The notes under the pieces: model-generated
What the model was told of the DNA's origin: nothing
The model's database searches: none
What the model saw: the letters and a program-made list of their open reading frames with translations, nothing else
Assembly: GCA_964354485.1 (NCBI GenBank)
Contig: CAYGZY010000230.1
Location: forward strand, 1 to 10,102
Direction: 5' to 3'
Source: CAYGXH01 sp964354485
GTDB taxonomy: Bacteria; Bacteroidota; Ignavibacteria; UBA10030; SZUA-254
Length of the DNA: 10,102 nucleotides
Part shown: positions 1 to 6,105 of the stretch, one piece after another
Numbering within the stretch: the first letter of the stretch is position 1
Layout: every line of letters starts with the position of its first letter
Made by a program: the position numbers and the translations under genes

Positions 1-34
1 TTGTAGGATTCCACTGTTGTTTTTTTGTTCATGA

Positions 35-1321
35 TTATTTGTTGTTGATCCTTCCGTGGTGATACCTCTGTAGGGGTTGCAGATGCTCTTTCCGGGAGCG
101 TTGCAATTTAGTGTTTTTGGAATGGTTGTTAGAAGCGACATTCCTGGAAAATTGTATAACAGGGTTTTGGGAGCGAAGAGAGCATAGTCGAAGTATGGCT
201 TTGAGTTTTTGTTGTCCCGCAACGGCGGGACGAAGAATGAAGGGATTGAGTGCTTGGCGTTGTTGTCTGAGCCATAGCTTCTTTTCCTTTCGAATGTAGG
301 GTGATGCCAGCAGTCGGTCACACGGGGTGGTGGGTTTGTCGTGACGCTTGATGATCTTCGAGCCAAGACGCTCCTTCTCCTGCAACTTCACCGAGGGAAG
401 GAAAAAGTTCACCAAGAGTGAGTATTCGTTTGCGAAGAGATCATTCATAAACGGGACCACCTCAGGGTTATCGAAGCGTTGATAACCGAGATACTGACGG
501 ATGTGGGTCCAGTTTCTTCCCTCGATGTGTGCGTTATCATTTTTCTTGTACTCTCGGGATCGAGTGTATTCAGGGGGTCGTTTTCTTCCGATCAAGTATT
601 TCTCCATGTGGTAATTAAGGAACTCCGAACCATTGTCAGAATCAAATCCTCGCAGTGGGAACGGTAAAGATTCCTCGATGCTTTGAAATGCGTCCACAAC
701 ACCCTTTTCGCCCTTTCCCCATACAGCGCGTGGCTCAACCCAACCTGAGGCGATATCGACGCTGTTGAGCGTAAGAGCGAACATGCCTGAGGTGGAGGTA
801 CCGCAATGGCCGACGGTATCAACCTCTAAAAATCCCGGCCTGTGTTCATCCCACTGATTGGTTTTAATGGGAATACGTTTCTTCAGTAGCGTGCCCGGTT
901 TGGTGGTGACTCGTCCTTTTCCCACCCGGTAGCGTTTTCGTTCATCGGCCAGGAGCCGATCTATGGTCGAATGCGACATACGCAAAATCAAGACCTGATG
1001 TTCCAAAGAAAGCACAATACCAGCGGCCTCCTCGTACTTCGGAAGCCACAAATAGAGAATACTCTTTAAGCGTTTTGAGCACGCTTGATTGCTTGCATGC
1101 CAAACACGGAGAAGAAAAACCAATATCTCCGGTGCATGATATTCTTTGGGTCGGCCCGCTTTCTTTTTCGCTCCGCCATAGATAACCAATGGATATTTTG
1201 GACTTGGTTTTCTGTTCAACATCCTAATCAGATATTTTCGGTTGAAGCCGCAGACTTTCACGATCTCATCAAGCAACTTCGTTTGTTCCTTTTTCCCTGC
1301 CGCCCTATAACGCGGCCGCAT
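35..1321 (-). CDS. DDE (rve-fold) IS transposase
   Basis: The transposase would cut and join the ends of its insertion sequence. The 428 residues begin with a helix-turn-helix-like DNA-binding part (about 12-37, with FNRKYLIRML). A basic linker follows (KKKAGRPKEY, about 52-61), then a retroviral-integrase-type catalytic core: first Asp at 168 (FLEVDTVGH), second at 229 (FDSDNGSEF) and Glu at 267 (NAHIEGRNW), giving a D-D-E spacing of 60 and 37 residues. All three metal ligands are present, so the core looks intact. The C-terminal 100 residues are basic and poorly conserved. The ATG at 1321 is the first in-frame start, but relatives as I remember them begin 10-15 residues earlier with a sequence like the one encoded just upstream in another frame (see the leader at 1305-1358). 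The protein may therefore need a frameshift, reinitiation or transcript slippage, or the gene may be slightly damaged. The stop is TAA at 35-37. Confidence 0.85.
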   Translation of the reverse strand: MRPRYRAAGKKEQTKLLDEIVKVCGFNRKYLIRMLNRKPSPKYPLVIYGGAKKKAGRPKEYHAPEILVFLLRVWHASNQACSKRLKSILYLWLPKYEEAAGIVLSLEHQVLILRMSHSTIDRLLADERKRYRVGKGRVTTKPGTLLKKRIPIKTNQWDEHRPGFLEVDTVGHCGTSTSGMFALTLNSVDIASGWVEPRAVWGKGEKGVVDAFQSIEESLPFPLRGFDSDNGSEFLNYHMEKYLIGRKRPPEYTRSREYKKNDNAHIEGRNWTHIRQYLGYQRFDNPEVVPFMNDLFANEYSLLVNFFLPSVKLQEKERLGSKIIKRHDKPTTPCDRLLASPYIRKEKKLWLRQQRQALNPFILRPAVAGQQKLKAILRLCSLRSQNPVIQFSRNVASNNHSKNTKLQRSRKEHLQPLQRYHHGRINNK

Positions 1322-1358
1322 CTGGTTGATATATTCCTTTTTTTGACTGTTTCGTCAC
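1305..1358 (-). other. Frame-broken N-terminal leader of the transposase
   Basis: On the minus strand a GTG at 1358 lies 6 bases after a GAGG Shine-Dalgarno motif (1368-1365) and opens a 17-codon frame, MTKQSKK and on, that ends at TAG 1307-1305, overlapping the transposase ATG at 1321. Between them is a run of seven A followed by G (T7 at 1338-1344 on the plus strand). Removing one A would join the frames into MTKQSKKEYINQM followed by RPRYR, which resembles the N-termini I recall for this transposase group. The overlap could instead allow translational coupling. Seen: the reading frames, the A run and the Shine-Dalgarno motif. Inferred: that this is the true start. Confidence 0.55.
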
Positions 1359-1359
1359 C

Positions 1360-1397
1360 GGTAACCTCATAATATTTGGGTTACCTATATTATGAGG
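1360..1397 (-). promoter_or_regulatory. Hairpin sequestering the transposase ribosome binding site
   Basis: CCTCATAATAT (1365-1375) is perfectly complementary to ATATTATGAGG (1387-1397), an 11-bp stem with an 11-base loop. In the transposase transcript the 3' arm contains the GAGG Shine-Dalgarno motif used by the GTG at 1358, so the folded RNA would hide it. A second pairing, GGTTACC (1379-1385, in the loop) with GGTAACC (1360-1366), overlaps the first arm by two bases; it is either an alternative stem or, with slight fraying, a pseudoknot. Such 5' hairpins are known in IS elements to block translation of transcripts that read in from outside; that role here is inferred. Confidence 0.5.
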
Positions 1398-1400
1398 CAA
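1379..1400 (+). repeat. IS-end direct repeat, inner copy (22 bp)
   Basis: This copy starts GGTTACC and ends GGCAA. It matches the copy at 1424-1445 at 18 of 22 positions in the same orientation, with the starts 45 bp apart. Repeats iterated inside a transposon end are commonly transposase binding sites. The GGTTACC core also appears inverted at 1360-1366 as GGTAACC. Confidence 0.6.
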
Positions 1401-1423
1401 CGAATCAGTTTTCAACCCCTTTC

Positions 1424-1445
1424 GGTTACCTTTTTTATAGGGCAA
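1424..1445 (+). repeat. IS-end direct repeat, outer copy (22 bp)
   Basis: This is the second copy of the 22-bp repeat, with the same GGTTACC start and GGCAA end; the four mismatches to the inner copy all fall in the AT-rich middle. It is followed directly by a short inverted repeat, ATAGG (1437-1441) with CCTAT (1451-1455). No third copy is seen 45 bp further out, so the IS end is probably close to this point. Confidence 0.6.
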
Positions 1446-1464
1446 TTCGTCCTATGATTTACTG

Positions 1465-1495
1465 TTGCAATTCTATCTAAAAGATAGTACTTTAG
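1465..1495 (+). promoter_or_regulatory. Candidate FCB-type promoter for the OPT gene, with internal inverted repeat
   Basis: TTG at 1465-1467 is followed after 20 bases by TACTTTAG at 1488-1495, which matches the Bacteroidota -7 element TAnnTTTG at five of its six fixed positions. Between the two elements lies an inverted repeat, CTATCT (1473-1478) and AGATAG (1482-1487), in a position where a repressor could block RNA polymerase. The predicted transcript start is about 60 bases before the OPT ATG. It is not clear whether this stretch belongs to the IS or to the original upstream region. Confidence 0.35.
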
Positions 1496-1559
1496 ACATT
1501 ATTTTAAAAAAATCATTTGCCGTCATATCCAAATTCCATCAACATTGTAAGAAGAATCT

Positions 1560-3623
1560 ATGACTGAAGAAAAAAAATTTATTTCGTTCGTTCCGGCCGA
1601 AACTGTAATGCCTGAATTTACAATACGGGCAGTCGTTCTTGGTGTTTTTATGGCAGTAATTATGGGTGCCGCCAACGCGTACCTCGGTCTTAAAGCGGGA
1701 ATGACGATTGCGGCAACATACACAACTGCGGTCATAGGGATGGCAGTACTAAAAGCCATGAAGGGGACTATCCTCGAAGAGAATACGGCAAGGACCGTCG
1801 GATCTATCGGGGGCAACATTGCCACCGGTGCGATCTTTACACTGCCGGCGTTTTTTATTGCCTCGCTCTGGAATCCCTTCTTCTCTGTGGAACATTACAT
1901 AATCTCAACCATTATTTTGGTTGTGGCGGGCATTCTGGGTATTATGTTTGTCACCATTCTCAGGCGGATTCTTGTCGAGGATGCGGACCTGCCATTTCCG
2001 GAATCGATCGCAGCCGCGGAGATCCATAAGTCGGGGCAAAGCGGAATTCAAAATTCCCGATTCCTTTTCTTCGGCATGGGAATTGGCGCATTCTTCAGCG
2101 CCCTTGTTGAGTTTAAATTCATTGCTGCCGGATGGCAAAAGGTTGTTTCCCTCTCCAAAGGCGCTCTACTGTTGAGAGCTCCCGGTATGAATCCTGCCTA
2201 CTTCGGCGTGGGATACATCATCGGTCCGAGGCTTGGAGCGATCAACTTCAGCGGTGGTGTTATCGCATGGGGACTGCTCACACCGATTATCGCTTACTTC
2301 ATGCACAGGGACAATCCCTCTGCAGTACAAGATTGGACTGTAGAGTTGACATCTGTATGGAAGAATTATGTCCGTTACATCGCGATAGGAGGGATGCTCG
2401 TCGGAGCATTCTATACACTCTATAAGATGCGTAAGAGTCTTTTCGAGGGGCTTACTCGTTCGTTTGCTTATATTAGAAAATCAGCTGCTGGTGGTGTTCA
2501 TATTCCGCGTACTGAAAAAGATATTAGTATAAAATGGTCTCTCCTGGTTATCGGTATCATAGTAGTTATAATGTTTTTCATCTTTAATTACTTTACCGGC
2601 ATCGCCTTTCCTGCAGGAGTTGCAACAATCGTCATGCTTGTGCTCGGATTCGTATTTGCAGCCGTTTCTGGATATCTAGTTGGCATAATCGGTGTGAGTA
2701 ATAATCCTACAAGCGGACTAACTGTTTCAGTACTGATCGTTGTTGCGTTCCTTATGGTGGGCTTGGGAATGGAGGGAGTGGCGGCGATGGCGGCTGTGCT
2801 CGGTGTCGCAGCCTTCACTTGTACGAGTGTTTCCGTAGCAGGAGAAATGATGCAGGATCTTAAAGCAGGGCACATTCTCGGCTGTACACCATGGAAAATG
2901 CAGGTTGGAGATATCTTCGGTGTCAGTGCCGCGGCAGCTGTCATGTTCCTCATTCTCTCCCTGCTTCACCTTGGGGATGTTAAGAAAGTTGTTGGATCTG
3001 AGTTGGATAGACTCAGTGTCAGCGGGATCAGTTCTGTGGAGTACAGAGGTGAAAATCCCGACTACATGGGGAAAGTCTATACACTTGAAGAAGTAAAGGG
3101 GCTCCCTCCGGAAATGCAGAATGAGGTGCTCGGTACAAATGCCGGTTTCGGCGGGGAAAAACTTGCTGCACCTCAGGCGAGTCTGATGGCGGTGGTCGCA
3201 AAGGGTATTGTTGAAGCGAAGACGGAAATTATTCTCATCATTGTGGGTGTCTTCATGGGAATGGCTCTGATTCTCATGCAGGTGAAAAGTCCTATGCTGA
3301 TCAGCGTAGGTATGTACCTTCCCATCGACACTTCATTCGCCATATTCACAGGGGGCATGATCAAAGGACTCTTTGATAAGATCGCCGAGAAGCGGAAGTT
3401 TGAGTCCGCAACTAAAGAAAGAGTCAACAACATAGGTGTTCTGATATCCTCAGGACTGATAGCGGGCGAAGCATTACTCGGACTTCTTTTTGCCGGTCTC
3501 GCATTTGCAGAGATAAAACTTTTTGAGTTATTTGAGTCGCCGACTTATATCCTCAGTCTCATTTCAATCTTGATCATCGGATTTCTGATGATTCGACTTC
3601 CGCTGGGAAGCGCGAAAAAATAA
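1560..3623 (+). CDS. OPT-family oligopeptide/metal-chelate transporter
   Basis: This is a predicted inner-membrane importer of the OPT superfamily, whose members take up small peptides or metal-chelate and siderophore-like compounds with protons; the substrate cannot be read from the sequence. The 687 residues, close to the usual prokaryotic OPT length, hold many hydrophobic segments (about 20-65, 87-135, 168-190, 212-245, 270-290, 326-375, 388-425, 450-470, 553-580, 625-655 and 660-680). Family motifs seen are NAYLGLKAGMT (39-49), ADLPFPES (142-149), the NNPTSGLTVS segment (381-390), GEMMQDLKAGHILG (428-441), the APQASLMA segment (537-544) and GMYLPIDTSFAIFTGGM (584-600). A hydrophilic loop lies at about 472-536. 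The ATG at 1560 has only a weak AAGAAG upstream. The gene stands alone, convergent with the ABC operon. No strong terminator is visible in the 43-bp gap after it. The nearby IS could have altered its expression. Confidence 0.93.
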   Translation: MTEEKKFISFVPAETVMPEFTIRAVVLGVFMAVIMGAANAYLGLKAGMTIAATYTTAVIGMAVLKAMKGTILEENTARTVGSIGGNIATGAIFTLPAFFIASLWNPFFSVEHYIISTIILVVAGILGIMFVTILRRILVEDADLPFPESIAAAEIHKSGQSGIQNSRFLFFGMGIGAFFSALVEFKFIAAGWQKVVSLSKGALLLRAPGMNPAYFGVGYIIGPRLGAINFSGGVIAWGLLTPIIAYFMHRDNPSAVQDWTVELTSVWKNYVRYIAIGGMLVGAFYTLYKMRKSLFEGLTRSFAYIRKSAAGGVHIPRTEKDISIKWSLLVIGIIVVIMFFIFNYFTGIAFPAGVATIVMLVLGFVFAAVSGYLVGIIGVSNNPTSGLTVSVLIVVAFLMVGLGMEGVAAMAAVLGVAAFTCTSVSVAGEMMQDLKAGHILGCTPWKMQVGDIFGVSAAAAVMFLILSLLHLGDVKKVVGSELDRLSVSGISSVEYRGENPDYMGKVYTLEEVKGLPPEMQNEVLGTNAGFGGEKLAAPQASLMAVVAKGIVEAKTEIILIIVGVFMGMALILMQVKSPMLISVGMYLPIDTSFAIFTGGMIKGLFDKIAEKRKFESATKERVNNIGVLISSGLIAGEALLGLLFAGLAFAEIKLFELFESPTYILSLISILIIGFLMIRLPLGSAKK

Positions 3624-3666
3624 ATGCAGTAAAGATTGATGAGTTACGGGGGCAATAACGTTGGTT

Positions 3667-5130
3667 TTAATCGTTCCGTAGTGCTTCGACGGGATCGATT
3701 CGTGCTGCACGGGCGGCAGGATATAGCCCGGCTGTCACGCTCACTCCGACGCCGACCGCAAGTGCAATGAGGATAAGCCACACGGGCAGTGCAAACAGAT
3801 CGATTGACGGGATTCCCTCGCCCTGCATGTAGATCTGAGCGATCGCTGAGACGATTCTCGTGATGATAAATCCGCAGAGGATACCTCCAATTGTTCCGAT
3901 AAGACCGATCACTCCCGATTCAACAAGGAAGAGCACGCGAATTTCCACTTCGTCGGCGCCAAGTGATTTTAAAATGCCGATCTCGCGTTTTCGTTCGGTG
4001 ATCGACATAACCATCGTGTTTACAATCCCGAGTGAAGCTGTGATGAGTGCAATGAGACCAACAACACTTAGGGCGAGATCGAAGTAGAAGAAGAAACGCT
4101 GAAGTTCTTCAAATTGGGCCGCGAAGCTGAATGTTCGAAAACCCATTCCTTCCACAGAATCCCTAACAGTTTTATAAAGGACGTGTTGATCGAGGTCGAG
4201 CGTTACTTGTGAAAATGTTCGTCCGTCGCCGTTCTCTCCCTGGGAAAAGAGTGTACCGTTGCTCATCGCAGTAAATATTTCCACGGGATTGCCGCCGAAT
4301 CCACGGCTACTAAAGCGTTTGGCCGTTGCTATGGGGATAATTATCGGTTCAATTCGTACCGTACCCATATTTCCTCCTTCACGAACACTGCAGATCGTCA
4401 ATGTATCACTTATCGTCTCCTGCGCGTTCATGAATCCGTTCAGGAATCTCCTGAGTGTACTGTTGGCTTCGGTCTGTAAGACTTTCCGGCGATACGAACT
4501 ATTCCATAGTGAATCAATGTTAATCCTCTTGAGGCGGTCGAGGATTGTAACTCCTCCGTCAATGAGGATGTGCGATAATCCGCTGTCGATCACGGACACA
4601 TGAACTGCAACGACAATTGGCATACCTATGGTTGATTCCGGCGACGAAATTCCGGCTTTCTTCAGAAATACGTCTGATACAATGACCTCCCTGGCACTGT
4701 CGTTTCCGAACGGTTTTCCGGCCTGTACTTTCGAAAAGAGCTTTGTTTCCATCGCTTTCGATGATAGTGCCTGTGCCTTTGAATCGATTACTGTGTCTCC
4801 TATGTACACTTTAACAGAGAAGGCATCGTATGGGTAGACAAGATTTACGCCGGGTACAGCTGCCAATCGTTCAAGAGCGGCGTGGTCGAGCTTTAGTGAT
4901 GGTGTGGAATCATTGTTTTTGGAATTTTCTTTTGAATATACCTGTATAGTTGAGAATAAACCAAGCTGGTTATATTGTTCTGTGACATACCGCTGATTAC
5001 CGGCACCGAACGATAACATTGCAACGAAAGCGGCGATCGCAATGGCAATCCCTGATGTAGTAAGTAAGGTCCGGAGTTTCATTCGCCACAAATTTCCGGT
5101 GGATATGACCATCAGATCCCGAATCGTCAC
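3667..5130 (-). CDS. MacB/FtsX-type ABC transporter permease
   Basis: This is the membrane subunit of an ABC exporter of the MacB/LolC type (the type VII fold), which moves or extracts substrates at the periplasmic face by mechanical coupling rather than through a classic channel. The 487 residues show the expected four-helix layout: TM1 at about 22-42, a large extracytoplasmic MacB-like domain at about 45-345, then TM2 (347-375), TM3 (399-428) and TM4 (446-470). The cytoplasmic coupling segment ERKREIGILKSLGA (379-392) and the C-terminal PAARAARIDPVEALR (471-485) are hallmarks of the FtsX family. The start is GTG at 5130, overlapping the ATPase stop as GTGA, with a strong AGGAGGG Shine-Dalgarno motif at 5145-5139, 8 bases upstream; translation is probably coupled. 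The extracytoplasmic domain is somewhat longer than in typical MacB-like permeases of about 400 residues. The substrate is unknown. Confidence 0.92.
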   Translation of the reverse strand: MTIRDLMVISTGNLWRMKLRTLLTTSGIAIAIAAFVAMLSFGAGNQRYVTEQYNQLGLFSTIQVYSKENSKNNDSTPSLKLDHAALERLAAVPGVNLVYPYDAFSVKVYIGDTVIDSKAQALSSKAMETKLFSKVQAGKPFGNDSAREVIVSDVFLKKAGISSPESTIGMPIVVAVHVSVIDSGLSHILIDGGVTILDRLKRINIDSLWNSSYRRKVLQTEANSTLRRFLNGFMNAQETISDTLTICSVREGGNMGTVRIEPIIIPIATAKRFSSRGFGGNPVEIFTAMSNGTLFSQGENGDGRTFSQVTLDLDQHVLYKTVRDSVEGMGFRTFSFAAQFEELQRFFFYFDLALSVVGLIALITASLGIVNTMVMSITERKREIGILKSLGADEVEIRVLFLVESGVIGLIGTIGGILCGFIITRIVSAIAQIYMQGEGIPSIDLFALPVWLILIALAVGVGVSVTAGLYPAARAARIDPVEALRND

Positions 5131-5840
5131 AATGCTGACCCTCCTAATCCTGACATGTCGGCATCCATAATTTTACCGTAATGGAGTCTTACTGATCGGT
5201 GCGTATATTTTTTTGCTATCTCAAGGTTGTGTGTCACTATTACAACTGTCAGCCCGTCGTGATTAAGTGAAGTGAGGAGATCTCCGATTTGTTGGGCGTT
5301 TTCGTAGTCGAGGTTACCGGTTGGTTCATCGGCAAAAAGTATCTCTGGTTTTTTCACAATGGCACGTGCGAGCGCTACACGCTGCTGCTCTCCGCCTGAA
5401 AGATCGGCCGGTTTATGTGTTAAGCGGTCGGCCAGACCTAATTGAATCAGCATATCAGTAGCAAGTCTGCGGCGGTCTCTCGGTGATGTCCCAACAAAGT
5501 ACAGGGCTGTTTCTACATTTTGGAGTGCTGTGTAGTGCGAGATGAGGTTAAACGACTGGAAAACGATTCCTACATTATGGGCGCGGTAGAAAGCAAGCTC
5601 ACGGCGTGACATACTATTAAGAGGCGTGCCGCGTATTTCTATCAGACCTGAGGTGGGAGTATCCAAACCTGCCAACAGGTTGAGAAGTGTAGTTTTCCCT
5701 GATCCGGAAGATCCGACAATTCCAAGGAACTCACCGGGAGCAATCGTCATCGAGATCCGGTCGAGCGCCCGGACTTCCTGAGGTCCCCGTCGGTAATAGC
5801 GACGTATGTCAACGGTTCGCAAAAGCGGTGTTGGCGTCAT
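5127..5840 (-). CDS. LolD/MacB-type ABC transporter ATP-binding protein
   Basis: This is the ATPase that powers the permease encoded immediately downstream. The 237 residues are the normal length for the LolD/MacB group. All nucleotide-binding motifs are present: Walker A GSSGSGKTT (43-51), Q-loop Gln at 95 (VFQSFNL), signature LSGGEQQRVALARA (147-160), Walker B ILFADEP (167-173) with catalytic Glu172, D-loop GNLD (175-178) and switch His204 (VTHN). The ATG at 5840 is the first good start, though no clear Shine-Dalgarno motif precedes it, which is common in Bacteroidota. It is the first gene of a two-gene operon transcribed away from the kinase gene. No membrane-fusion (HlyD-like) adaptor gene is next to it, so a partner may be encoded elsewhere or not needed. 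Confidence 0.95.
   Translation of the reverse strand: MTPTPLLRTVDIRRYYRRGPQEVRALDRISMTIAPGEFLGIVGSSGSGKTTLLNLLAGLDTPTSGLIEIRGTPLNSMSRRELAFYRAHNVGIVFQSFNLISHYTALQNVETALYFVGTSPRDRRRLATDMLIQLGLADRLTHKPADLSGGEQQRVALARAIVKKPEILFADEPTGNLDYENAQQIGDLLTSLNHDGLTVVIVTHNLEIAKKYTHRSVRLHYGKIMDADMSGLGGSAL
5139..5145 (-). promoter_or_regulatory. Ribosome binding site fixing the permease GTG start
   Basis: On the minus strand AGGAGGG sits 8 bases before the GTG at 5130, inside the last codons of the ATPase gene. It supports the GTG as the start and the overlapping, coupled arrangement. Confidence 0.75.
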
Positions 5841-5992
5841 GGTGTAATCTGGAGCAAGAGTTTTTGGTACAATAGCATGAATATATGAGTTTTAATCGCG
5901 AAACGCTACAGATATTGGAGTAATAGATAAAAACCAAAACAAGCATGTGACAAGAGTGACCTAACGCTGCCTTACTCTTAAACGCCGGAGAA

Positions 5993-6025
5993 TTTGCATA
6001 GATATTTTGCATAGATATTTTGCAT
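5993..6025 (+). repeat. 13-bp tandem repeat, 2.5 copies, upstream of the kinase promoter
   Basis: The unit TTTGCATAGATAT occurs exactly at 5993-6005 and 6006-6018, followed by a partial copy TTTGCAT at 6019-6025. It ends 11 bases before the TTTG element of the kinase promoter, a usual place for an activator or repressor. It lies in the 265-bp divergent region between the ABC operon and the kinase gene. Apart from this repeat and the promoter, I see no other clear signal in that region and no convincing promoter for the ABC operon. Confidence 0.6.
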
Positions 6026-6036
6026 GTTTCAGTTTA

Positions 6037-6068
6037 TTTGACAATAAATCGTATTCTACCTAACTTTG
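6037..6068 (+). promoter_or_regulatory. Bacteroidota-type promoter of the kinase gene
   Basis: TTTG at 6037-6040 and TAACTTTG at 6061-6068 are 20 bases apart and match the known Bacteroidota primary-sigma pattern (TTTG, about 19 bp, TAnnTTTG) at every fixed position. The TTTG overlaps a TTGACA (6038-6043), but the -10 box at the matching distance is poor for a proteobacterial promoter. Transcription would start near 6073, giving a leader of about 30 bases. Confidence 0.6.
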
Positions 6069-6105
6069 GGTAACTTATCGACCAAGGGAACAGAAGAATT
6101 GTGCT

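Larger units (their letters stand above)
1..1445 (-). mobile_element. Insertion sequence, one end plus transposase (partial)
   Basis: This stretch carries a complete DDE transposase gene on the minus strand and, upstream of it, an iterated-repeat region typical of a transposon end. The outer boundary near 1445 is the end of the last recognisable repeat, not a proven IS terminus; the true end may lie up to roughly position 1500. The opposite end, beyond the transposase stop at 35, is outside the window, so no terminal inverted repeat or target duplication can be checked. The first 34 bases are non-coding sequence downstream of the transposase. I cannot assign the IS family with certainty: the protein is an rve-type (retroviral integrase fold) transposase of the kind usually listed as unclassified (ISNCY) or just 'integrase catalytic domain' protein. 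Confidence 0.75.

Noticed and set aside
1..32. Minus-strand ATG at 32 opening MNKKTTVE toward the window edge, possibly a second IS gene
   Set aside because: Only about ten codons are visible and the nearest Shine-Dalgarno-like GGAAGGA is about 16 bases away; there is not enough to support a gene.
3624..3666. Shared terminator between the convergent OPT and permease genes
   Set aside because: The gap has only a weak 4-bp pairing (GTTA with TAAC) before a short T run; no stable stem is visible.
5809..6012. 67-residue minus-strand frame upstream of the ATPase gene
   Set aside because: It overlaps the ATPase start and the divergent promoter elements, has no ribosome binding site and its composition is not protein-like.
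6038..6066. Proteobacterial-type promoter TTGACA - 17 bp - TAACTT for the kinase gene
   Set aside because: The -10 box matches only three of six bases, while the overlapping TTTG / TAnnTTTG pattern is complete.
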